A stretch of 6,116 nucleotides of DNA. Source: Alphaproteobacteria bacterium (GTDB taxonomy: Bacteria > Pseudomonadota > Alphaproteobacteria > Rhizobiales > Aestuariivirgaceae). The position numbers were made by a program, and so were the translations under genes. Below the pieces are notes generated by a model. The model worked only from the letters and a program-made list of their open reading frames with translations, was not told the DNA's origin and did not search any database. The stretch spans positions 1 to 6,116 of the forward strand of contig JAJRRZ010000055.1 in NCBI GenBank assembly GCA_024279045.1. The letters are read 5' to 3'. Positions 1 through 5,163 of the stretch are shown here, piece by piece (the stretch's first letter is position 1; each line of letters opens with the position of its first letter).

Positions 1-226
1 TGTGGACAACACCCTGGTGCTGACGGGCAATGGTGATGTGCTGGAGCCGGAAGACGGTGTGGCGGGCATCGGTTCTGGCGGCAGTTATGCGCTGGCTGCG
101 GCGCGGGCGTTGCTGGATACGGAAATGGATGCACAGGCCATCGCCCGGCGGGCCATGGAGATCGCGGCGGAGATTTGCGTCTACACCAACGATCAGGTTG
201 TGGTGGAGATGTTGCCGGAGTCGTGA
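1..226 (+). CDS. hslV: ATP-dependent protease subunit HslV, C-terminal part (5' end outside window)
   Basis: This is the last 75 or so codons of the proteolytic subunit of the HslUV (ClpQY) cytoplasmic protease, a threonine protease that degrades misfolded and regulatory proteins once unfolded by the HslU ATPase. Seen directly: the reading frame is open from base 2 (codon GTG, internal Val) to a TGA at 224-226. The translation carries the family's C-terminal signatures: LTGNGDVLEPEDGV, AIGSGG-like GIGSGGSYALAAARALL, and EICVYTNDQ. The Cys and Thr of the last motif correspond to the cation-binding residues known in E. coli HslV, while the Gly three residues before the Cys is Ala here. E. coli HslV has about 176 residues, so roughly the first 100, including the catalytic N-terminal Thr, lie upstream of the window. 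The usual partner hslU does not follow; the next 630 bp have no gene. Family identity is secure. Confidence 0.96.
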   Translation, partial: VDNTLVLTGNGDVLEPEDGVAGIGSGGSYALAAARALLDTEMDAQAIARRAMEIAAEICVYTNDQVVVEMLPES

Positions 227-313
227 TCATGTCTGCCTGGCTCATGACGGGACAGGAAGGCAAGGTTGTGGCAAGCATGAAGCAGGCAAATACAATCATA
301 GATAGTTTTTATA

Positions 314-342
314 TTCATTTACACAATCAATATGTGTATAAC
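314..342 (+). promoter_or_regulatory. Possible promoter with overlapping palindrome
   Basis: A TATAAC box at 337-342 resembles a -10 element. With 17-bp spacing the -35 position would be TTCATT at 314-319, a weak match; TTTACA at 318-323 matches better but would leave only 13 bp. The surrounding 285-342 is very AT-rich, which favours promoter function in a GC-rich genome. A perfect inverted repeat, TACACA (320-325) and TGTGTA (333-338) separated by 7 bp, overlaps the -10 box and could be an operator. Transcription would start near 349. The assignment is inference from sequence only. Confidence 0.3.
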
Positions 343-348
343 GGTGGG

Positions 349-511
349 GTCATCACCCTTGGTGATGGCTTTCCGGAAGACCGGGAATGAAGCTCGGCAG
401 GGTGGTTTCGCTTCGTCCGTGCGCGGCCTTGCCATGTCCCGATACTTCGGAAGCTCGATGGTTGCACACACTACAGAGGCGCTGGCGACAACAGTCGCCG
501 GCGCCGTTTTT
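349..511 (+). ncRNA. Candidate structured small RNA ending in an intrinsic terminator
   Basis: The stretch between the possible promoter and the strong terminator could encode a small RNA of about 160 nt. Seen directly: CATCACC (351-357) and GGTGATG (361-367) form a perfect 7-bp stem over a 3-nt loop, extendable to 9 with 349-350/368-369. TTTCCGG (370-376) pairs with CCGGGAA (381-387) over an AAGA loop with one G-U. GGCAGGGT (396-403) pairs with GCCTTGCC (426-433), with two G-U pairs. The last hairpin is the terminator at 478-505. No coding frame of recognisable family lies here, and no gene follows the terminator on this strand, so a leader or riboswitch role is unlikely. The alternative is a long structured 3' UTR of hslV. 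It was not recognised as 6S RNA, SRP RNA, tmRNA or a tRNA. The 5' end is a guess from the -10 box. Confidence 0.35.
478..511 (+). terminator. Rho-independent terminator
   Basis: The left arm GGCGCTGGCGAC (478-489) pairs with GTCGCCGGCGCC (494-505) across all 12 positions, with a single G-U wobble, over an AACA tetraloop. It is followed by G and five T (507-511). The T tract is only on the + strand side, so it terminates rightward transcription, either of hslV or of a separate small RNA. The hslV stop is about 250 bp upstream, further than is usual for a gene's own terminator. Confidence 0.85.
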
Positions 512-514
512 CGT

Positions 515-606
515 ATGAGAGAGTCCGAGGATGTGCGTGGAGCCATCTCCGGACTCACTACGTTTGCGGAAGTTCAAAGCCCACAACGTGGGGGGTGGCG
601 CCGCGA
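515..606. repeat. Repeat unit 1 (92 bp, diverged)
   Basis: The left arm of hairpin A is intact (521-531) but the right arm reads TCTCCGGACTC (546-556), leaving two mismatches in the 11-bp stem. The hairpin B equivalent is CCCAC-AAC-GTGGG (580-592). The tail (GGTGGCGCCGCGA) differs from the GCGTTACCACAA tail of units 2 and 3. Confidence 0.85.
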
Positions 607-695
607 ATGAGAGAGTCCGAGGACGAGTGTTTTGCCATCCTCGGACTCGCTACGTTTGCAGAGGTCAAAGCCCACAATGTGGGGCGTTACCACAA
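607..695. repeat. Repeat unit 2 (89 bp)
   Basis: Hairpin A arms lie at 613-623 and 638-648 with perfect 11-bp pairing. With one mismatch the stem extends by two further pairs on the outside. Hairpin B is at 671-683. Differences from unit 3 are two bases in the hairpin A loop and one base near 664. Confidence 0.93.
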
Positions 696-784
696 ATGAG
701 AGAGTCCGAGGACGTGCGTTTTGCCATCCTCGGACTCGCTACGTTTGCAGAAGTCAAAGCCCACAATGTGGGGCGTTACCACAA
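696..784. repeat. Repeat unit 3 (89 bp)
   Basis: Hairpin A arms lie at 702-712 and 727-737; hairpin B is at 760-772. The stem sequences are identical to unit 2, and the substitutions between the two units avoid the stems. Confidence 0.93.
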
Positions 785-860
785 ATGAGAGAGTCCGAGG
801 ACGAGCGTTTTGCCATCCTCGGACTCGCTACGTTTGCAGAAGTCAAGCCCACATTGTGGG
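785..860. repeat. Repeat unit 4 (truncated at the ilvC stop)
   Basis: Hairpin A arms lie at 791-801 and 816-826. One A is missing near 846. Hairpin B (848-860) reads CCCACA-T-TGTGGG, so the central base is complemented relative to units 2 and 3. The tail of the unit is absent: the sequence passes directly into the ilvC stop codon. Confidence 0.9.
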
Positions 861-1883
861 TCAGTTCTTGTCCTTGTCCACCAGCTTGTTGGCGGTGATC
901 CAGGGCATCATGGCGCGCAGGCGTTCGCCGACTTCCTCGATGGGGTGTTCGTCGTTCAGCCGGCGGGTGGCCTTGAAGCGCGGCTGGCCGGCCTTGCATT
1001 CGCTCATCCAGTCGGAGACGAACTTGCCGGACTGGATGTCGGCGAGCACGGCCTTCATGCGGCGCTTGGTCTCGTCCTTGGGCAGCACGCGCGGGCCGGA
1101 GACATATTCGCCATATTCGGCGGTGTTGGAGATGGAATAGTTCATGTTGGCGATGCCGCCTTCGTAGATGAGGTCAACGATGAGCTTGACCTCGTGCAGG
1201 CACTCGAAATAGGCCATTTCCGGCGCGTATCCGGCTTCCACGAGGGTTTCGAAACCGTCGCGGATGAGTTCCACCAGGCCACCGCAGAGCACGGCCTGTT
1301 CGCCGAACAGGTCGGTCTCGCATTCTTCGCGGAAGGTGGTTTCGATGATGCCGGAGCGTCCGCCGCCGATGGCGGAAGCATAGGACAGGGCGATATCCTT
1401 GGCCTGGCCGGAAGCGTCCTGCTGCACGGCGATGAGCGTGGGCACGCCGCCGCCCTTGACGTATTCGCCACGCACGGTATGGCCGGGGCCTTTCGGGGCG
1501 ATCATGATGACGTCGAGGGTGGATTTCGGCTCGATCAGGTTGAAATGGATATTCAGCCCGTGGGCGAATGCCACCGCGGCGCCATCGCGGATATTCGGTG
1601 CGACCTGCTCGGCCCAGACATCGGCCTGAAGCTCGTCGGGTATGGCGAACATGAGCAGGTCGGCCCACTTGGCGGCGTCGGGCACGGACATCACCTTCAG
1701 CCCGGCGGCGTTGGCTTTCTTCGCCGAGGGCGAGCCAGGGCGCAGGGCGACGACGATGTTCTTCACGCCGGAGTCCTGCAGGTTCATGGCATGGGCATGG
1801 CCCTGCGAGCCGAAGCCGATGATGGCGACCTTCTTGCCCTTGATCAGGTTTACGTCGCAGTCGGAGTCGTAATAGACGCGCAT
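861..1883 (-). CDS. ilvC: Ketol-acid reductoisomerase (NADP+), class I
   Basis: This enzyme converts 2-acetolactate (or 2-aceto-2-hydroxybutyrate) to the dihydroxy acid by Mg2+-dependent alkyl migration and NADPH reduction, the second common step of valine, leucine and isoleucine synthesis in the cytoplasm. The 340-residue product matches the short class I length. Seen in order: Rossmann motif GFGSQGHAHA (residues 23-32); R48, S51 and S53 in the loop that typically selects NADPH phosphate; catalytic His108 (FAHG); PKGPGH (130-135); and metal and substrate ligands Asp191 and Glu195 (DLFGEQ), Glu227 and Glu231 (FECLHEVKL), and Ser252 (ISNTAEYG). The start at 1883 was chosen because it gives the conserved MRVYYDSD N-terminus behind a GAGGGG ribosome site; the frame stays open to an ATG at 1958, but that extension has no family counterpart. 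Its stop codon touches the repeat array. No ilvB or ilvN is visible nearby. Confidence 0.98.
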   Translation of the reverse strand: MRVYYDSDCDVNLIKGKKVAIIGFGSQGHAHAMNLQDSGVKNIVVALRPGSPSAKKANAAGLKVMSVPDAAKWADLLMFAIPDELQADVWAEQVAPNIRDGAAVAFAHGLNIHFNLIEPKSTLDVIMIAPKGPGHTVRGEYVKGGGVPTLIAVQQDASGQAKDIALSYASAIGGGRSGIIETTFREECETDLFGEQAVLCGGLVELIRDGFETLVEAGYAPEMAYFECLHEVKLIVDLIYEGGIANMNYSISNTAEYGEYVSGPRVLPKDETKRRMKAVLADIQSGKFVSDWMSECKAGQPRFKATRRLNDEHPIEEVGERLRAMMPWITANKLVDKDKN

Positions 1884-1886
1884 TGT

Positions 1887-1892
1887 CCCCTC
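1887..1892 (-). promoter_or_regulatory. Ribosome binding site of ilvC
   Basis: GAGGGG on the minus strand lies 3 bp before the ATG at 1883, with its GAGG core 5 bp away. It supports that start over the in-frame ATG at 1958. Confidence 0.75.
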
Positions 1893-1930
1893 ACGATGGA
1901 TGCAGTTCAGATTGGAAGAAAACCGCCGCG

Positions 1931-1958
1931 ACAATAGCCCTTCGCGCCGAAAAGGCAA
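1931..1958 (-). promoter_or_regulatory. Possible ilvC promoter
   Basis: On the minus strand TTGCCT (1958-1953) and TATTGT (1936-1931) are separated by 16 bp; each matches the sigma-70-type consensus at 4 of 6 positions. Transcription would begin around 1924, giving a leader of about 40 nt. No leader peptide or attenuator is visible, so attenuation control of ilvC is not supported. The 107-bp gap to chaN makes a separate promoter reasonable, but read-through from chaN is also possible. Confidence 0.35.
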
Positions 1959-1990
1959 GGTGCGCGCATGGATGTGCTGCCAGGCAGGGC

Positions 1991-3043
1991 TCAGTTCTGC
2001 TGGCCGCGGCGCTTGCGTTGCATGAAACGTTCGAAACCCTTGCAGGGGTCTTCGCGCGCTGCTCTTGGCGTAACGATGATCACATCGGCCAGAGCCGCCG
2101 GCTTGCCGCGTGCGTTGCCGGGCAGCAGGTCGGCGATGGTCCTGGCTTTCCCGCGGGCTTCCGTCGGCCAGATCACCAGTGGGGCGGGCAGGCCGTGGCG
2201 CTGCAGGTAAAGCGGTGCGCCCCTGTCCTTGCGGGCGTGGCCATTGCCGGTGATGAGCACGGCGGAGCCCTGCCGGGAGATGCCACGCCGCACGCCATCG
2301 GCCAGCAGTGCATCACGCAGGCGCTGGGCAGCGCTCATGCGGCGGGCAACATCCTCCGGGATCATGTCGCAATGGCTTTTCACTATGTCGGCCACCAAGG
2401 CATTCATCATTTCTTTGGACAGTGGCTGCAGTTGCAGAGCGGCCTGTTCGCTGGCCGACAGCAAGGCATCCAGCCCTTCCCGGCTGGCCTTGCGCACGTT
2501 GTCGCGCGGCAGCCCGGCGGCGATGATTGGCGCGCCGATATCCACCGCTGCCTGCATCACCGGGCGGTAGAGTTCGCGCGATGGCCAGCCGGAGCTGTCC
2601 CAGCGCACGGCGTCGAACACCATGTCGGCATCGACACCCTCCACCTGCAGGATGGAATCGAGGCGCTGCTGCATGTCGGTGGGAATCATCTCGAACACCA
2701 CCGCTGGCGGCTTGTTGCGCCCCTGTGCGAAGGCGCGCAGCAACAGCCCCTGGATACGGTGATGGTCGGGGTTGTCATGCACTTCTCCCAGCACGGCGAT
2801 GTCCGCCCGCCGCAAGCGTTGCTCCAGCGTGGCGCGGTCGATGTTCCGCCCGGTGCGGGTGTCGTACAAGGTGCCAACGAGTGGATGATCACGCCACAGC
2901 GGCGCCTGCCACGGGCCGAACGGCGCGGATGCGGCAAGCGCAGCCATCACCATCAACCCCGGCAGAAGCATCAGCAGCAACAGCCGCGCGGCAGCGCGCG
3001 GCACGTGGAAATCATGACCAACTTGTTCATGGACTTTGCGCAT
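1991..3043 (-). CDS. ChaN/DUF399-family haem-associated protein
   Basis: The 350-residue product belongs to the ChaN-like (DUF399) family. Campylobacter jejuni ChaN is known as a haem-binding lipoprotein; the exact role of most members is unproven. Seen: a basic N-terminus, a hydrophobic stretch at residues 21-38 followed by Ala-Ser-Ala (signal peptide or anchor); LGEVHDNPDHH (85-95) with Glu87, His89, His94 and His95; AVVFEM (114-119); RWDSSGWPS (147-155); His224-Cys225; and ITGNGHARKDRGAP (264-277) with His269, the second conserved His region. EDPCKGF (331-337) is near the C-terminus. No Cys occurs in the N-terminal region, so a lipoprotein is not supported. The start at 3043 has an AGGACAGGG sequence just upstream; Met25 or a later Met could serve instead and shorten the signal peptide. 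It is divergent from hflK and lies 107 bp upstream of ilvC on the same strand. The symbol is left empty because orthology to chaN is not shown. Confidence 0.88.
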   Translation of the reverse strand: MRKVHEQVGHDFHVPRAAARLLLLMLLPGLMVMAALAASAPFGPWQAPLWRDHPLVGTLYDTRTGRNIDRATLEQRLRRADIAVLGEVHDNPDHHRIQGLLLRAFAQGRNKPPAVVFEMIPTDMQQRLDSILQVEGVDADMVFDAVRWDSSGWPSRELYRPVMQAAVDIGAPIIAAGLPRDNVRKASREGLDALLSASEQAALQLQPLSKEMMNALVADIVKSHCDMIPEDVARRMSAAQRLRDALLADGVRRGISRQGSAVLITGNGHARKDRGAPLYLQRHGLPAPLVIWPTEARGKARTIADLLPGNARGKPAALADVIIVTPRAAREDPCKGFERFMQRKRRGQQN

Positions 3044-3145
3044 GGCCCTGTCCTATACATGGCCGCGACAGAGCCGACAAATGACCTTTATGTATGCAAT
3101 CGCGTGGCCGGCGCGCCCGCGCGAGGACAGGGAACAGACCGACCG
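3044..3145. promoter_or_regulatory. Divergent intergenic region of the ChaN-family gene and hflK
   Basis: These 102 bp must carry the start signals of both divergent genes. For the minus strand, TTGTCG (3080-3075) and TATAGG (3057-3052) lie 17 bp apart, each 4 of 6 to consensus, but transcription would then start within a few bases of the ATG at 3043, making a nearly leaderless mRNA. For hflK no convincing pair was found; TATGTA or TATGCA around 3089-3098 are the nearest -10-like strings. No clear heat-shock sigma factor site was seen. Confidence 0.3.
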
Positions 3146-4264
3146 ATGTCTTGGAACAACAATTCCGGCGGCCCGTGGGGGCAGGGCCCATGGGGTGAAG
3201 GCCCCGGAAAACAACGCCCCGGCGGCACGCCGCCCGACCTGGATGAGCTGCTGCGCAAGGGGCAGGACAAGCTGAAGGACATTGTGCCCGGTGGTGGCGG
3301 TGGGCGCGGCGTGGTGCTGCTCATCCTGCTGGCGCTGGGTGTCATCTGGGCGCTGAACAGCTTCTACCGCATCCAGCCGGACGAGGCCGGTGTGGTGCTG
3401 CGCTTCGGTGAATACAACCGCACCACCGGCCCGGGCCTGCACTTCGCCGCGTGGCCCATCGAGACGGTGGAAAAGGTGCCGGTGGGCCGTGAAAACAAGC
3501 TCAGCTTCGGCAACTCCGACGAGGAGAGTCTGATGCTGGCCGGGGATCAGAACATCGTCGACATCAAGTTCACCGTGCTGTGGCGTATCCGCGATCCGGA
3601 AGACTACCTGTTTGACGTGCACACGCCGGAGCTGCTGGCCCGGCTGGTGGCGGAAAGCGCCATGCGCGAGGTGGTGGGGCGTACCCCGGCGGAGGAAATC
3701 CGCACCCGCGGGCGTCTGAAGGTGCAGGAAGAGGTGAAGAAACTCACCCAGGAAACGCTGGATCGCTACAGGGCAGGCATTCAGGTTACCTCCGTGCAGC
3801 TGGAGAAGGCCGACCCGCCGGCGCAGGTGATTGATGCCTTCGAGGAGGTGCAGCGCGCCGAGCAGAACCTCAACAAGTTCATCCGCGAGGCGGAGCGCTA
3901 CCGCAACCGCGTGCTGGGCGAGGCAAAGGGCCGTTCCGCGCAGATCATTGAACAGGCGAAGGCCTACAAGGCGAAGGTGGTGGCCGAGGCCAAGGGTGAG
4001 GCGGCGCGCTTCACCCAGGTGCTGGAGCAATACCGCAAGGCGCCGGATGTTACCCGCAAGCGGCTGTATATCGAGACCATGGAAAAGGTGCTGGGCAAGT
4101 CGGGCAAGATCCTGCTGGATACGAACAAGACCGGTGTGTTGCCCTACTTGCCGCTTGACAAGCTGCAACAGAGAGGAATGGCCATGCCGCGGTCAGGAGT
4201 CGTCAGACCGTCCGCCACGCAACCTGCCACGCAGTCCACCACAGTGCAGGGAGGCGGGCAATGA
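3146..4264 (+). CDS. hflK: FtsH protease modulator HflK (SPFH/band 7 membrane protein)
   Basis: HflK and HflC form an inner-membrane SPFH complex that encloses FtsH and controls its access to membrane protein substrates (known from E. coli). The 372-residue product shows a Gly/Pro/Trp-rich cytoplasmic N-terminus opening MSWNNNSGGPWG, typical of the family; one membrane span at about 55-73; then the SPFH domain from about 75, with QPDEAGVVLRFGEY (77-90), GPGLHF (95-100) and the HflK-type LAGDQNIVDI (131-140). DPPAQVIDAFEEVQRAEQN (223-241) leads into an alanine- and charge-rich helical region to about 297, and TRKRLYIETMEKVL (303-316) and LPYLPLDKL (332-340) are also family features. The start at 3146 fits the family N-terminus and has AGGGAA 11 bp upstream; the frame is open far upstream, but that is a high-GC artefact antisense to the ChaN-family gene. 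It is the first gene of a three-gene operon and overlaps hflC by 4 bp. Confidence 0.97.
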   Translation: MSWNNNSGGPWGQGPWGEGPGKQRPGGTPPDLDELLRKGQDKLKDIVPGGGGGRGVVLLILLALGVIWALNSFYRIQPDEAGVVLRFGEYNRTTGPGLHFAAWPIETVEKVPVGRENKLSFGNSDEESLMLAGDQNIVDIKFTVLWRIRDPEDYLFDVHTPELLARLVAESAMREVVGRTPAEEIRTRGRLKVQEEVKKLTQETLDRYRAGIQVTSVQLEKADPPAQVIDAFEEVQRAEQNLNKFIREAERYRNRVLGEAKGRSAQIIEQAKAYKAKVVAEAKGEAARFTQVLEQYRKAPDVTRKRLYIETMEKVLGKSGKILLDTNKTGVLPYLPLDKLQQRGMAMPRSGVVRPSATQPATQSTTVQGGGQ

Positions 4265-5163
4265 ACGCGACCATGAAATCTGCATCGCTCATTGTGCTGG
4301 CCGTGCTGGTGCTGCTGGGCTTCTCGTCGATCTACGTGGTCGATCAGCGCGAGCAGGTGCTGGTGATACGCTTCGGCAAGATCAACAAGGTGGTGAAGGA
4401 GCCGGGGCTGAACTTCAAGCTGCCGCTGCTGGACGAGCTGGTGCGCATCGACAAGCGCATTCTCTACTTTGACACGCCTAACAAGGCTGTGCAGGTGATC
4501 GACGGGCGGCGCTATCTGGTGGACGCCATCACCGTGTTCAAGGTGGTTGATCCGGTGCGATTCCGCGAGCGTGTGGGCGCTTCGCTGGTGCGTGCGAAAA
4601 GCCGCCTGGAGCCGCGCATCGAGGCGGCGTTGCGCGCGGTCTATGGCCGGCGCACGTTCGATGCCGCCCTGTCGAAGGATCGCGAGGCGATGATGGGCGA
4701 AATCGCCGACATGGTGCGCCCGGAAGCGCAGGAGCTGGGCATTCGCGTGGTGGATGTGCGTATCCGCCGCACCGACCTGCTGCCGGAGGTGCTGAAGGAC
4801 ACCTATGAGCGCATGAGCGCGGAGCGCTTCGCCGAGGCTGCCGACCTGCGCGCCCGAGGGCGGGCGCGGGCGGCGAAAATTACCGCCGAGGCCGACCGCC
4901 AGAAGGTGGAAATGATCGCCAATGCGCAGAAACAGGCGGAGATGATCCGCGGTGAGGGTGATGCGGAGCGGGTGAAAATCTTTGCCGAAGCCTTCACGAA
5001 GGATCGTGATTTCTTCGCCTTCTGGCGCTCCATGAAGGCCTACGAAGACGGCCTGGGCAAGGGCATGAACATGGTCATCGAGCCGGACTCGGAGTTCTTC
5101 CGCTATTTCCGCAATTCCACGGAAAGTCCGCTGTCCGAGCAGAAACGGGAGAGCAGTCAATGA
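4261..5163 (+). CDS. hflC: FtsH protease modulator HflC (SPFH/band 7 membrane protein)
   Basis: This is the partner of HflK in the membrane complex around FtsH; despite older protease annotations it has no protease site of its own. The 300-residue product has a single N-terminal membrane span at about 8-26, then the SPFH domain: VVDQREQVLVIRFGKI (26-41), EPGLNFKLPLLDEL (47-60), RILYFDTPNKAV (66-77) and DAITVFKVVDPVRF (88-101). RIRRTDLLPEV (167-177) and YERMSAER (182-189) precede an alanine- and charge-rich helix containing AEADRQK and the family hallmark IRGEGDAERVKIFAEAF (229-245). FFAFWRSMKAYE (251-262) matches the usual C-terminal motif, and FFRYF (279-283) the end. The ATG at 4261 overlaps the hflK stop (ATGA) and has AGGGAGG 6 bp upstream, indicating translational coupling. 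Its own stop overlaps the next gene in the same way. Confidence 0.97.
   Translation: MNATMKSASLIVLAVLVLLGFSSIYVVDQREQVLVIRFGKINKVVKEPGLNFKLPLLDELVRIDKRILYFDTPNKAVQVIDGRRYLVDAITVFKVVDPVRFRERVGASLVRAKSRLEPRIEAALRAVYGRRTFDAALSKDREAMMGEIADMVRPEAQELGIRVVDVRIRRTDLLPEVLKDTYERMSAERFAEAADLRARGRARAAKITAEADRQKVEMIANAQKQAEMIRGEGDAERVKIFAEAFTKDRDFFAFWRSMKAYEDGLGKGMNMVIEPDSEFFRYFRNSTESPLSEQKRESSQ

Larger units (their letters stand above)
227..860. other. Gene-free region between convergent hslV and ilvC
   Basis: No convincing protein gene is present in these 634 bases on either strand; the short open frames have no family resemblance and run through the terminator or the repeats. Contents from left to right: 227-285 has no recognisable signal; about 285-342 is strongly AT-rich against a GC-rich background; about 349-477 can form several stem-loops; 478-511 is a Rho-independent terminator; 515-860 is a four-copy tandem repeat. 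There is no T-rich terminator immediately after hslV, so its transcript could run as far as 511. Confidence 0.8.
515..860. repeat. Tandem array of four ~89-bp units, each with two inverted repeats
   Basis: The 16-bp string starting ATGAGAGAGTCCGAGG recurs at 515, 607, 696 and 785, giving periods of 92, 89 and 89 bp. Each unit has hairpin A (arms GAGTCCGAGGA and TCCTCGGACTC, 11 bp, 14-nt loop) and hairpin B (CCCACA, one base, TGTGGG). Units 2 and 3 differ at 3 of 89 positions; unit 1 is clearly more diverged. The array begins three bases after the T tract of the upstream terminator and ends at the base before the ilvC stop codon. Because the whole unit is conserved, it is a tandem repeat rather than repeats with unique spacers. 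The hairpins lack T tracts on either strand, so they are not canonical intrinsic terminators, though they could still protect the 3' ends of either convergent transcript. Confidence 0.95.

Noticed and set aside
349..511. 6S RNA, SRP RNA or tmRNA
   Set aside because: The length would suit 6S RNA, but no closing stem between the 5' and 3' ends and no central bubble could be built, and no SRP or tmRNA signatures are seen.
791..826. Hairpin A as a canonical Rho-independent terminator for ilvC
   Set aside because: The stem is strong, but no T tract follows it on either strand; at most it is a factor-dependent or stabilising structure.
515..860. CRISPR array
   Set aside because: Whole 89-bp units are conserved with no unique spacers, and no cas genes are visible.
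332..898. Small open frames across the terminator and repeats, both strands
   Set aside because: The translations are repetitive products of the repeat units. The 89-bp period changes the frame from unit to unit, one frame crosses the strong terminator, and no family is recognisable.
810..1937. Long + strand open frame opposite ilvC
   Set aside because: It is the antisense shadow of a well-conserved ilvC in high-GC DNA.
1884..1958. N-terminal extension of ilvC from an upstream ATG
   Set aside because: The extra 25 residues have no counterpart in the family, and GAGGGG sits just before the ATG at 1883; the region also holds the likely promoter.
1883..3145. A long open frame running into hflK from far upstream
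   Set aside because: It is antisense to the ChaN-family gene and has no family resemblance. The HflK N-terminal signature and a ribosome site place the start at 3146.
3053..4168. Long minus-strand open frame opposite hflK (and a similar one at 4144-5301 opposite hflC)
   Set aside because: The His/Leu/Arg-rich composition is typical of antisense frames; the + strand genes match known families throughout.
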